From an uncultured Pelosinus sp. (GTDB lineage Bacteria; Bacillota; Negativicutes; UMGS1260): DNA of 64,000 bases. Shown in pieces: positions 51,790 through 60,202 of the stretch; the first letter of the stretch is position 1; each line of letters opens with the position of its first letter. The DNA is taken from contig URQW01000001.1 of NCBI GenBank assembly GCA_900550105.1, positions 124,001 through 188,000 of the forward strand. Reading direction: 5' to 3'. The position numbers and the translations under genes are program-made. The notes below the pieces were generated by a model. That model saw only the letters and a program-made list of their open reading frames with translations, had not been told where the DNA came from and did no database searches.

Positions 51790-52929
51790 ATGGATCATGG
51801 ATTGGTAAATACTATTAAAACAGCAGCAGGACCGTTTCGGTATGATATAGTGGGAAGTTTTTTGCGCCCACATGCTTTAAAAGAAGCTAGAGAAGGATTT
51901 ACAGCAAATAAAATCACCCAGGAAGAACTTACACGCGTTGAAGATGAAGCAATAAAAAAACTCGTCGATAAACAAAAAGCTGTGGGGCTAAAAGCTGTTA
52001 CCGATGGGGAATTTCGGCGAAGATATTGGCATCTTGATTTTTTGGCAGATTTAGCTGGAGTCAAAGAAATCAAGGCTGACCGTTGGTCTGTAGACTTTAA
52101 AGGCCATCAGCCAAAAGCTGCAACCTTAGAAATTGTCGATAAAGTCGACTTTACCACGCATCCTTTTCTTGATCATTTTCAATATTTAAAAACAGTTGCG
52201 GGAAACCACATAGCCAAGCTAACAATTCCCTCACCATCGATGCTGCATTTAATTGCTTGTATCAGAGCTGAGCAATATATCCCCATTAAACGTTATGAAA
52301 ATGAGGATGTCCTATATTCTGATATTGCAATAGCCTATCAAAAAATCATTCAAACTTTCTACGATGCAGGCTGCCGTTATCTGCAGTTAGATGATACTTC
52401 CTGGGGAGAATTCTGTGATCCGGAAAAAAGATTAGCCTATGCACAAAAAGGGATCAATTTGGATAAAGTTGCTGAAAAGTATGTAGAGATGATCAATCTG
52501 GCTATACAAAATAAGCCGGCAGATATGACTATTACCATGCATATTTGTCGTGGCAATTTTAGATCGACCTGGTTTTCTTCTGGTGGATATACGGCTGTAG
52601 CGGAACCACTATTCAGCAAATGCCATGTTGATGGCTTCTTCCTAGAATATGATACGGATCGCGCTGGTGATTTTTCGCCATTAAAAGCAATCTCCGCGGG
52701 CAAGAAAGTCGTGCTTGGCTTGGTTTCCTCTAAAACAGGAGAACTTGAAAATAAAGAACAGATTATTGCTCGCATTCATGAAGCGTCAAAGTATGTTCCG
52801 CTGGATTGCTTGTCTCTAAGTCCCCAGTGCGGTTTTGCTTCCACCGAAGAAGGGAATCTTCTGACCGAAGATCAGCAATGGAAAAAGATTGCTTTTATTA
52901 AAGAAGTCGCCGAACAAGTGTGGGGTTAG
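51790..52929 (+). CDS. MetE-like cobalamin-independent methyltransferase (YxjG/YxjH type)
   Basis: A 379-residue protein equal to the catalytic barrel of MetE without its N-terminal half. Zinc-ligand blocks are visible: TMHICRGN (near 245-252), FFLEYD near 282 and LSPQCGF near 345. It would move a methyl group to homocysteine or a related thiol; short MetE forms often use other donors than methyltetrahydrofolate triglutamate. AAGGAGG eight bases before the ATG at 51790 decides the start against an ATG eight codons earlier. The LysR gene upstream is the likely regulator. The 234 bp downstream hold no gene, only a terminator of the chemoreceptor gene. Confidence 0.88.
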   Translation: MDHGLVNTIKTAAGPFRYDIVGSFLRPHALKEAREGFTANKITQEELTRVEDEAIKKLVDKQKAVGLKAVTDGEFRRRYWHLDFLADLAGVKEIKADRWSVDFKGHQPKAATLEIVDKVDFTTHPFLDHFQYLKTVAGNHIAKLTIPSPSMLHLIACIRAEQYIPIKRYENEDVLYSDIAIAYQKIIQTFYDAGCRYLQLDDTSWGEFCDPEKRLAYAQKGINLDKVAEKYVEMINLAIQNKPADMTITMHICRGNFRSTWFSSGGYTAVAEPLFSKCHVDGFFLEYDTDRAGDFSPLKAISAGKKVVLGLVSSKTGELENKEQIIARIHEASKYVPLDCLSLSPQCGFASTEEGNLLTEDQQWKKIAFIKEVAEQVWG

Positions 52930-53090
52930 AAACTGTATAGTAAATAGATTAACACTTCCACACCATAGCCAAAGTATGGTTTGACTACACCAAAAATGCA
53001 AAACTTACCTTGTGTATTGTAAAAGCGATTTCCGCTAGCGGCATAAATTAAATTCAGCCTCAAATAGTTATTACCACCGTTCAAATCAAG

Positions 53091-53139
53091 AAAATCCATC
53101 GTTATTATTCGCAGTAGCTGAGAATAATCGATGGATTTT
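53091..53139. terminator. Terminator between methyltransferase and chemoreceptor genes
   Basis: Long hairpin: 53091-53110 pairs with 53122-53138 with an extra base, with AAAA/TTTT ends on both strands. It probably serves the convergent genes on both sides. Confidence 0.75.
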
Positions 53140-53163
53140 CTGCTGTCTTTGTTATAACAGTTA

Positions 53164-55188
53164 TTATATTTTAAAGCGGTTTACAGAGTTTTGCAAATCC
53201 TGCCCCATGTTTGCGAGGACTTGGCTTGATGACGCAATTTCCTCGATCGAGGCTAGCTGTTCCTCTGTAGCAGCTGATACATTTTGTGCTTCACCAGTAG
53301 CATTTTTACTTAATTCATTAATTTCCTTTATAGTAAAGACAATCGTTTCGCTATTCGTAGCAATTTGACCCATTCCAATTGAAATTTTCTTTGTTTCTTC
53401 AGATACTTGACTGATTAGATTTGCAATTTCATAGAAAGAAGTTCCCGCAGTATTTACAATTTCTGAACCAAGTTTAACTTCACGCATTCCATCTACCATG
53501 GAAATAACGGCTTTATCTGTATCGAATTGAATTTCACTAATTAGTTTAGCAATTTGTTCAGTTGCTTGTTGCGATTGTTCAGCGAGTTTACGCACTTCTT
53601 CTGCAACAACAGCAAACCCTCGCCCTTGTTCGCCCGCACGCGCTGCTTCAATTGCCGCATTTAACGCCAATAAATTCGTTTGCCCAGCTATGCCCGCAAT
53701 TGTGTCAACAATTAACCCAATTTCTTTAGAACGTTCACCAAGCTTTGTAATAACACCTGAAGAAGTAGCTACAGTTTGTTCAACATTGACCATCTGTTCA
53801 ATAGCCTTTTCAATAGATTGATTGCCAAAATTTGCTTTATCAACGGCTTGCGTAGACTGTGCCGCTACGTCATTAGCATTTGCTGAGACCTGCTGCACGC
53901 TTGCTGACATTTGCTGCACCACATTAAAGGCCTTATTGGTTAAATCAAGTTGTTTTTCTGCACCTTTTGCTACATCAGCAATAGAGGCTGCCACTTGATT
54001 TGAAGCTTGGGAGGACTGATCTGAACTCGCAGTTTGTTCCTCGGAAGCTGCCGCTAACTGTTCAGAAGATACACAAACTTGGCTAACTGTTCGATGCAGA
54101 TTTTGTCGCACAGATATAATTGTACGAACCAGATCACCAAATTCATCTTGAACGTTTTGATAATTACTTTGCAAACTTTGGATTCGTTTTTCGCTTAAAT
54201 CACCGTTCGCAAAATCATCAAAATAATCGACGATCTCCTGTAATAACTTCTTGATTTTTTTTATTACTACATATACAACCACACTGAGAAGTAATAGGCC
54301 AAATAAACTAATTAGGAAGTTAACAAAAGCCATGTGATAAACTTCAGCCATGATTTCTTTTTCTGGTGTTTGTATGATGAGTGTAAATCCAGTGTCACCA
54401 ATTGGCTGAGAAACATATAAATTATTTTCCCCATTTGATTTGAATGTAAGCGTATGGGCTTTACCATCTAAAATTTCCTTACCTAATTCAGAGATCGCAC
54501 CATTTTGTATAGTAAAAATATCATCTGTAACTTTATATTCTGGATGATAAACAAAGTGCCCCTTCTTGTCTAAGATAATAGCATAGCCAGTTTCATAACT
54601 CTTAATTTCTTTTGCTTTATTAGTAAGGATTTGCTCTACATCAAAGGTAGCCGAAATAACGCCGATGCGTTGGCCATTATTTTTCAAAGGAAAAGAAACC
54701 GCAAAAACATCTTTATTCGTTGTTTTGCTATGATAGACTTCAGAACAAACCGCCTTGGCATCATCAACTGCTACTGTATACCAATCGCGTGTACGTGGAT
54801 CAGAAAGCTTCTCTTTGGGAGTATTTAAAGCATCAATGAGTTTTCCATCAGCTTCAAAACCGGCAAAAATATTTAGAACTTCCTTATTTCTAGCCTTAAC
54901 TGTTTTCATCAGGCTACGAATTTCTTCATCATTTTTAGCCCCAGCGCCAATCACATCAGCTAAAGAGATGACAGCTTTACGGTCACTTTCTACTTTGGTT
55001 TCAATTTTAGCAGCTTGGTAAGCAGCACGTTCTATTAGTTCTTGTTGCGCATGAGTTTGCACTGCATTGGCAGCAAAATAAAAAGAGCTTCCCCCAATTA
55101 AAAGAGAAATAATAAATGTGGGAATTAAGATACTCAATAAATTTTTACCTAACAATTTTAGCTTCACCGTGTAATTTGCGATCTTCAT
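53164..55188 (-). CDS. Methyl-accepting chemotaxis protein with dCache sensor, c-di-GMP-regulated
   Basis: A 674-residue receptor: TM1 (about 18-38), an extracytoplasmic double-Cache domain (about 40-290) with DGKLIDALNTPKEKLSDPRTRDWYTVAV-type blocks and AVSFPLKNNGQRIGVI, TM2 (about 295-315), HAMP and a canonical signalling tip. dCache domains usually bind amino acids or other small metabolites. GGGAGG supports the ATG. Upstream, a c-di-GMP-I riboswitch followed by a terminator (55224-55350) controls it, so receptor level depends on c-di-GMP. Confidence 0.93.
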   Translation of the reverse strand: MKIANYTVKLKLLGKNLLSILIPTFIISLLIGGSSFYFAANAVQTHAQQELIERAAYQAAKIETKVESDRKAVISLADVIGAGAKNDEEIRSLMKTVKARNKEVLNIFAGFEADGKLIDALNTPKEKLSDPRTRDWYTVAVDDAKAVCSEVYHSKTTNKDVFAVSFPLKNNGQRIGVISATFDVEQILTNKAKEIKSYETGYAIILDKKGHFVYHPEYKVTDDIFTIQNGAISELGKEILDGKAHTLTFKSNGENNLYVSQPIGDTGFTLIIQTPEKEIMAEVYHMAFVNFLISLFGLLLLSVVVYVVIKKIKKLLQEIVDYFDDFANGDLSEKRIQSLQSNYQNVQDEFGDLVRTIISVRQNLHRTVSQVCVSSEQLAAASEEQTASSDQSSQASNQVAASIADVAKGAEKQLDLTNKAFNVVQQMSASVQQVSANANDVAAQSTQAVDKANFGNQSIEKAIEQMVNVEQTVATSSGVITKLGERSKEIGLIVDTIAGIAGQTNLLALNAAIEAARAGEQGRGFAVVAEEVRKLAEQSQQATEQIAKLISEIQFDTDKAVISMVDGMREVKLGSEIVNTAGTSFYEIANLISQVSEETKKISIGMGQIATNSETIVFTIKEINELSKNATGEAQNVSAATEEQLASIEEIASSSQVLANMGQDLQNSVNRFKI

Positions 55189-55223
55189 AAGTTCCTCCCT
55201 ATGCTAAGTTAAAATGTAAAATT

Positions 55224-55258
55224 ATAAAAATGAAAACGGCCAATTAAAAATTGGCCGT
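55224..55258 (-). terminator. Expression-platform terminator of the riboswitch
   Basis: Perfect 10-bp stem ACGGCCAATT/AATTGGCCGT (55236-55245 with 55249-55258), then on the minus strand TTTTCATTTTTATAATTTT. It begins about 8 bases past the aptamer, as expected for a transcription-terminating switch. Confidence 0.88.
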
Positions 55259-55265
55259 AAACTTC

Positions 55266-55350
55266 ACTGTCGGCAACCTGGCAATCATAGAGATGTTCTC
55301 CTTAGATCCACGGCTTTGCGTCCTTATCTTTCAATAAGTTTGCTAACTAT
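55266..55350 (-). ncRNA. c-di-GMP-I riboswitch (GEMM-I)
   Basis: On the minus strand the order of conserved elements matches the class: AGCAAAC, the hairpin CTTATT-GAAA-GATAAG with its GNRA loop, the signature GGACGCAAAGCC, then TCTAAGG, and a closing GCCAGGTTGCCGA. It lies about 80 bp before the chemoreceptor start codon and explains most of the gene-free stretch 55189-55519. Whether binding turns the gene on or off cannot be told without folding calculations. Confidence 0.94.
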
Positions 55351-55519
55351 ACATTTTTATGTATCATTTTATAAAATAAACCCTATTCCGTCAACAAACT
55401 TGCTATACTTATATTCTATGGGAATCATAGTAAAATTCTATCGATCATTATAGAGAAATTCCTAAATCCAAGATATTATAAGCCCCGCTTTTTCTTGCTA
55501 TCAACAGAATAGAATCCTG

Positions 55520-56518
55520 TTAAGAAACCTGTTTCAGCTTCCAATTGGCCATAAAGCTATTAATCCGTTGCGTTACATTTTCTTGGAGATTCTGATAGAA
55601 AAACAAATAATCATAAACATGATAAACCCCTGGCTGAAAAACATCCAGCATGGGCGGATAATCTGCTTCATTCACATCAGGCACCTTAAGGGTGCCTCTT
55701 TCTTTATCTAGATAAGCGCCTGTAAAGTGGGCGGTTTTCTTAATCACTTTACCATCATAGTTGGTAAAAACAGCGCCTTTGTTTAACGTTTTATCAGCAT
55801 AGGCCTCGGTAGTTGTCCAATTTAACGGATTGATCCCTAACGTCCGCTCTGGCACTAGTAACGATGTTTTTACAGATTCGGCTTCGGTATTGAAGGAAAT
55901 GATGACACCGGTATCCCTTTCCCCTTGCGCCATTTTCAACTGAGGATAAGTGGCAACCTCTTTAGCAGTAACCCGCCAACCGATCGCATAAGCCGCCACT
56001 AAACGACTTTGCAGGCTTTTATCCTGGTACACATCTTTTAACAACCGCAACACCATATCGCCGCCTTGACTAAAGCCCGCCAGCACAATCGGCCTACCTT
56101 GATTAAAATGCTCGAGGTAATACGAAAAAGCAGTTTTAACATCCTGATAAGCAAGATCAAAGCAAGGCGAATCGGCCATTGGAGCTAGCTTATAGGCAAA
56201 CAGAGCTGCCTGACGATAATAGGGCGCATAAAAATTTGCTTGCTGATCATAAATGCCCTTTTCCATATTGATTGCTCCGATAAAATGACGACGCGAGACA
56301 GGATCATCCAAACGCATATTAAGCTGATTTTCCCCGCCTAAAACCACTGTAGGGGCAATAAAAAACACATCAACATCCGCTGAGGCATTTTCAACTGGAG
56401 CGTAAGCCCAATTCTTGCTATCCCCATAATTTACTGCCTGTTCCTGAGCATACACCACCGTACCTAACAAGAAGAAATAAACCAGGCAGACCGCCAAAAA
56501 GATTTTAACCTGTTTCAT
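55520..56518 (-). CDS. Secreted DUF3089 alpha/beta hydrolase
   Basis: A 332-residue exported protein with a signal peptide (IFLAVCLVYFFLLGTVVYAQ, cleavage after residue 24). The DUF3089 hydrolase core has DVFFIAPTVV near 50-59, the nucleophile elbow GFSQGG with Ser150, and a C-terminal YHVYDYLFFYQNLQENV. The ATG at 56518 has AGGGGG six bases upstream and starts the signal peptide, whereas the upstream in-frame start at 56566 adds 16 unrelated residues. The substrate is not known; relatives are called lysophospholipase-like. Confidence 0.87.
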   Translation of the reverse strand: MKQVKIFLAVCLVYFFLLGTVVYAQEQAVNYGDSKNWAYAPVENASADVDVFFIAPTVVLGGENQLNMRLDDPVSRRHFIGAINMEKGIYDQQANFYAPYYRQAALFAYKLAPMADSPCFDLAYQDVKTAFSYYLEHFNQGRPIVLAGFSQGGDMVLRLLKDVYQDKSLQSRLVAAYAIGWRVTAKEVATYPQLKMAQGERDTGVIISFNTEAESVKTSLLVPERTLGINPLNWTTTEAYADKTLNKGAVFTNYDGKVIKKTAHFTGAYLDKERGTLKVPDVNEADYPPMLDVFQPGVYHVYDYLFFYQNLQENVTQRINSFMANWKLKQVS

Positions 56519-56676
56519 CCTAATCCCCCTATTGAATTCCGATAATGTTGCATTCCGTAGAAGCATATGAAAATCCTACCTACCCAATTGAGCAGAATAC
56601 CAGGGGCCTTTTCCCAGTAATACTTTTGACCTCTTACAAAAATACTAACTCATAATTTACAAGTACAAAATAGTAG

Positions 56677-56712
56677 CCTGAACCTCCGTATCGTACAGAG
56701 ATTCAGGCTATT
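56677..56712 (-). terminator. Terminator of the pirin gene
   Basis: 9-bp stem TAGCCTGAA/TTCAGGCTA (56684-56692 with 56702-56710) with inner pairs and ACTATTTTG following on the minus strand. Confidence 0.7.
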
Positions 56713-56741
56713 TGTTCATCATAGAAAACTGCAACATCCAC

Positions 56742-57440
56742 TTACGCTTTTTTCATTTCGATGATTAATATATGCATTGTTTCCAATGCTTTGATTCGCA
56801 GAGACTCTCCCACACTTTCGAGAGCATCTTTTGCATTTAATTCTGTTCCATTAATGTCAGAACTTCCTTCAATTTGAACGACATAGGCTTGTCGATCCGA
56901 TTTTACAGTGAACTCCATTTCCAGTCCTTTATCCAGTTCTAATGCATAGAAGTTGGCATCTGCGTTTAACTGGACAGGAGCGCCCCCTTCTGGCGATGAC
57001 ACTAGGTGCAATAATTGGTTCTTTCTTAAATCCCAATCATATCTATGATCGCCATACTGCGGTTTCAGCCCTATTTGACTAGGTTTTATCCAAATCTGCA
57101 AGAAGCGAGCTGTCTTTAAGCCTAAATTATGTTCACTATGAAAAACACCTGTGCCCGCACTCATATACTGAATGTGTCCCCGGGAAATGGTATTCTGATT
57201 CCCCATGCTATCACCGTGTGTTAATTCGCCATCGATGACATAAGACACAATTTCCATGTCGCGGTGAGGATGCATTTCAAAACCAGTATTTGGTTCCACT
57301 AAATCATCATTCACGACCCGTAAAACGCCAAAATCCATACGCTCTAGGTTATAGTATTCCGCAAAAGAAAAGTGAAACAGGCTTCTTAACCAACCGTGAT
57401 CTGCTCTCCCATGCTTAGCTGCAGGATATTTCTTTACCAT
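56742..57440 (-). CDS. Pirin-family bicupin
   Basis: A 232-residue bicupin of the pirin/YhhW type. The metal ligands His57, His59, His101 and Glu103 (HPHRD, VFHSEHN) match those of pirins with quercetin 2,3-dioxygenase activity. The second cupin is shorter and lacks a clear metal set, as usual. GGAGGG precedes the ATG. The MarR regulator gene lies directly upstream on the same strand, and the dyad AATCTTAATTTGAAGATT near this promoter shares the core of the dyad in front of marR. Response to quinones or flavonoids is likely but inferred. Confidence 0.92.
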   Translation of the reverse strand: MVKKYPAAKHGRADHGWLRSLFHFSFAEYYNLERMDFGVLRVVNDDLVEPNTGFEMHPHRDMEIVSYVIDGELTHGDSMGNQNTISRGHIQYMSAGTGVFHSEHNLGLKTARFLQIWIKPSQIGLKPQYGDHRYDWDLRKNQLLHLVSSPEGGAPVQLNADANFYALELDKGLEMEFTVKSDRQAYVVQIEGSSDINGTELNAKDALESVGESLRIKALETMHILIIEMKKA

Positions 57441-57525
57441 AGTATTCCCTCCTTATCGTGAGTAACAAGAATTCTCGTTATTAAAATATTTTTTCATGAT
57501 ATGTTTATTATACTTTTAATTAAAG

Positions 57526-57543
57526 AATCTTAATTTGAAGATT
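57526..57543. promoter_or_regulatory. MarR/MhqR-like operator near the pirin promoter
   Basis: AATCTTAATTTGAAGATT, an 18-bp dyad about 85 bp before the pirin start codon, next to a minus-strand -10 (TATAAT). It shares ATCTT, 7 bp, AGAT with the dyad upstream of marR. Confidence 0.65.
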
Positions 57544-57563
57544 TTAAAGTAAAAAAATTTCTT

Positions 57564-58010
57564 TTATTCCTTAGAATAGAAACTTATTTTTTTTAATAAA
57601 TCTATTGTCTGTTCCATTTCAGCAGGAGTAAGACCTTCAAAGGTTTCATTAAATGTTGCATAATGAATTGGTAGAATTTCACCCATTTTATTCCGACCAG
57701 CCTCGGTGAGTTCCGCATAAATGATGCGTCGATCTTTCTCACAAGATCGCCTAATAATTAAGCCTTTCTTTTCTAACTTATCAATCACATAGGTAATTGT
57801 ACCGCTCGTAATGAGAATATGATTCCCAATTTGCTGCAACGGATGACTTCCTTTATTATAGAGAAATTCCAACACTCCAAATTCTGTCGCATTAAGCCCA
57901 TAGCCACGAATATTTTGCAAATCCCGATCAAGCAACTTCTTATACGTTCTAGTCAAAGCAATATAAAGTCGCATAGCTTGTCGATTAATTGGCATAGTGT
58001 CATTTTCCAC
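57564..58010 (-). CDS. MarR-family regulator, likely MhqR-like
   Basis: A 148-residue winged-helix regulator with LQQIGNHILITSGTITYVIDKLEKKGLIIR as recognition region and wing (about 75-105). It is adjacent to and upstream of the pirin gene. The dyads in front of it and near the pirin promoter resemble the Bacillus MhqR box (TATCTCGAATTCGAGATA). The start at 58010 (GTG or ATG codes read as Met) gives the usual length; the ATG five codons inward is also possible. No sensing cysteine is obvious at the N-terminus, which fits MhqR rather than OhrR. Confidence 0.88.
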   Translation of the reverse strand: MENDTMPINRQAMRLYIALTRTYKKLLDRDLQNIRGYGLNATEFGVLEFLYNKGSHPLQQIGNHILITSGTITYVIDKLEKKGLIIRRSCEKDRRIIYAELTEAGRNKMGEILPIHYATFNETFEGLTPAEMEQTIDLLKKISFYSKE

Positions 58011-58028
58011 TGTATCACCTATCGCAAT

Positions 58029-58058
58029 TTATAATATCTTGAATTAGAGATATTATAA
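58029..58058. promoter_or_regulatory. MhqR-like operator in front of marR
   Basis: A 30-bp dyad with perfect 11-bp arms. Its core TATCTTGAATTAGAGATA (58035-58052) differs from the Bacillus MhqR consensus at two positions. It lies 20 bp before the MarR start, suggesting autoregulation. Confidence 0.75.
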
Positions 58059-58121
58059 AGCACCTTTTTCTTGCTGTCAAGAGAGTAGAATGTCTCCTAT
58101 AAAAACAAGCTCAAATCGCAA

Positions 58122-58168
58122 TAGAGTAAGAAGTATTCTCAAACTTTAAAGATACTTCTTACTCTTAT
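58122..58168. terminator. Stem-loop after the AraC gene
   Basis: 14-15-nt arms (58123-58136 with 58152-58165). The U-rich side is better on the plus strand, so its action for the minus-strand AraC gene is uncertain. Confidence 0.5.
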
Positions 58169-58185
58169 TTTCACTTCTATGAATT

Positions 58186-59034
58186 TCACTTTTTGATAGG
58201 AACCCAAATTTCACATCGATAATCGGGAGAAGCTGTATCGCCTTTAGGATAAACCTCAATCTCGGGGGCACAAGCATACTGATACCCAGTCGCTGGCAGC
58301 CACTCTGTAAATATCCGTCGAGTCAGCTCCTGTATCGCATCAGGTAATGCTCCAACTGATTCAAATACTGCCCACGTTGCTGCTGGTATCTTAGCTGAAA
58401 TATAGCCCTGAGGCAGTTCTTCGTTCACGCCCTCAACGGCTATCATATAGTTAAACTTATCTTCTTCAAAATCCTTACACACACCTAAGATACCAAGTTT
58501 CCCGGCTTTATTGCAAATCCAATCGTAGGTTCCATCATTCATACATTCACCCCAAAATTGTGGTACCTGTTTAAAATTTTCTCCATCAACCATCGTTATC
58601 TTTTTTTGTTTACCTACTACCGTAAAGCTTTCCTTATCAACAATTTTATACTCCATATCTTTATCTCCTTTTATTGAAATATGGAATGAGAGTTTAGGAT
58701 ATGCCTTAAGATTTCGCCCCGGTTCCCGTGCAGCAGAAGGAGTCATCCCATGCATTTTTCCGAAAGCTTTTGTAAATGCTTCCGGTGTTTCATATCCGTA
58801 TTTATAAGCCACATTAATAATTTTCTCACCAGATATAATATCCTGCGCAGCAAGTGTCAGTCTTCTTCTTCGGACGTATTCTGCTATTGTAATTCCAGTC
58901 ATCATATGGTACATCCGCTGAAAGTGAAACGGGGACGATAATGCAATCTTCGCTACCTTTGCAATATCAAGCTTTTCCGTAATATTCTCTTCCAGATATT
59001 CTATCGCCTTGTTCATTGCATTAAGCCAATCCAT
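58186..59034 (-). CDS. AraC-family regulator with GyrI-like effector domain
   Basis: A 282-residue protein: N-terminal AraC double HTH (about 1-105; IAKVAKIALSSPFHFQRMYH and VAYKYGYETPEAFTKAFGKMHGMTPSAAR) and a C-terminal GyrI-like small-molecule-binding domain (about 125-280) with YISAKIPAATWAVFES and CEIWVPIK. This is the Rob/BltR-like architecture that senses drugs or hydrophobic compounds. The ATG at 59034 has GGAGG six bases upstream and begins at the HTH; an earlier in-frame start at 59076 is less likely. Target genes are unknown. Confidence 0.9.
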   Translation of the reverse strand: MDWLNAMNKAIEYLEENITEKLDIAKVAKIALSSPFHFQRMYHMMTGITIAEYVRRRRLTLAAQDIISGEKIINVAYKYGYETPEAFTKAFGKMHGMTPSAAREPGRNLKAYPKLSFHISIKGDKDMEYKIVDKESFTVVGKQKKITMVDGENFKQVPQFWGECMNDGTYDWICNKAGKLGILGVCKDFEEDKFNYMIAVEGVNEELPQGYISAKIPAATWAVFESVGALPDAIQELTRRIFTEWLPATGYQYACAPEIEVYPKGDTASPDYRCEIWVPIKK

Positions 59035-59174
59035 AGCACTCCTCCATGTATAATATAGTATACCTGTCCGAATCATCTTTCCTGTCTTTACCTGCTATCT
59101 AATGACAGGATAAAAACAAATTTCCACGCACCGCTAAGAGTCTCCCCTAACATAACCCCCTCTATATCAAATAA

Positions 59175-59194
59175 TTATATGGACGTCCATATAA
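59175..59194. promoter_or_regulatory. Perfect 20-bp palindrome upstream of the binding-protein gene
   Basis: TTATATGGACGTCCATATAA, in the divergent region between the AraC gene and the molybdate-type binding protein, about 107 bp before the latter. It is a candidate operator; the ATAT arms recall ModE sites, but the assignment is weak. Confidence 0.55.
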
Positions 59195-59300
59195 AAAATA
59201 TATTTCATATTAATTTGCAATAGTTGTAAGATAAAATCTGAGTAATCTATATATTCTGGTTACTGAAACAAAACTATACAAATTATAAGGAGGATTTTCT

Positions 59301-60116
59301 ATGAAGTTAAAGCTAATTAAGGTCTTGTCATTTATGCTAGTAGTGGTATCTTCTCTGGGCGGAACAGCTTTTGCTCAAACCGCTGACCACCCCGCAGTAA
59401 AAAGCAACGAAAAGGAAGTTACAGTTATGTGTTCCGGTGGATTTTATTCTACGCTACAGGAGCTTGCCCCCATTTATGAAAAAAAGACCGGCAAAAAAGT
59501 TATCTTAATATCAGGTTCTTCGATGGGATCCTCGCCAACAGCGATTCCCGCTCGACTTCAGCGTGGAGAGAAAGCGGATGTCATAATCATGGCAGGTACG
59601 GAGCTTGATAAGTTAGCCGAAGAAGGACTTGTTGTTTCAGGAAGCCATGTAGATCTTGTTCTTTCAAAAATAGGAATGTGTGTTCCGGCAGGTGCGCCTA
59701 AACCGGATATCAGCACCACCGGAGCTTTTATACAAACCTTGCGGAATGCAAAATCAATAGGCTACTCAGCAAGCGCAAGCGGTACATATCTTTCTAAGGA
59801 ACTCTTCCCACGTCTTGGTATATGGAACGAAATCAAAGATAAGACCAAAATGGTTGTAAAGGATCGGGTTGCCTCACGCGTTGCTGCCGGAGAATTTGAA
59901 ATTGGCTTTCAGCAAGTAAGCGAAATACTCCCCATTCCTGGTATTGACTTTGTAGGAACCATTCCTGATGACATTCAAAAAGTCACGATATTTTCGGCAG
60001 GGATCGCTGCTATATCACAACAATCCGTTGAAGGAAATAAACTGATTGAATTCCTTACTTCTTCTGACGCCCTACCAATCATCAAAAAACAAGGTTTAGA
60101 AGCAGCTACTCATTAA
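59301..60116 (+). CDS. Orphan molybdate-type solute-binding protein
   Basis: A 271-residue exported binding protein of the ModA-like (SBP_bac_11) class. The signal peptide ends TAFAQ near residue 26. The mature start VTVMCSGGFYSTLQELAPIYEKKTG has the anion-binding serine and STLQEL helix, and ISGSSMGSSPTAIPARLQRGEKADVIIMAG follows. AAGGAGGA is the ribosome site. No permease or ATPase gene accompanies it, so either it works with a transporter elsewhere or it has another role. Molybdate is a guess by family only. Confidence 0.85.
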   Translation: MKLKLIKVLSFMLVVVSSLGGTAFAQTADHPAVKSNEKEVTVMCSGGFYSTLQELAPIYEKKTGKKVILISGSSMGSSPTAIPARLQRGEKADVIIMAGTELDKLAEEGLVVSGSHVDLVLSKIGMCVPAGAPKPDISTTGAFIQTLRNAKSIGYSASASGTYLSKELFPRLGIWNEIKDKTKMVVKDRVASRVAAGEFEIGFQQVSEILPIPGIDFVGTIPDDIQKVTIFSAGIAAISQQSVEGNKLIEFLTSSDALPIIKKQGLEAATH

Positions 60117-60144
60117 TTAAGTATCCAACTTCTCATACCACAAG

Positions 60145-60200
60145 TAAAATACCTCGTATCATTGGTTAAAACATCATCCAATAGATACGAGGTATTCCTA
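60145..60200. terminator. Bidirectional terminator between the binding-protein and HD-GYP genes
   Basis: A long stem AATACCTCGTATC/GATACGAGGTATT (60148-60160 with 60184-60196) extended by ATTGG/CCAAT, placed between convergent genes and overlapping none of them. Confidence 0.75.
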
Positions 60201-60202
60201 TT

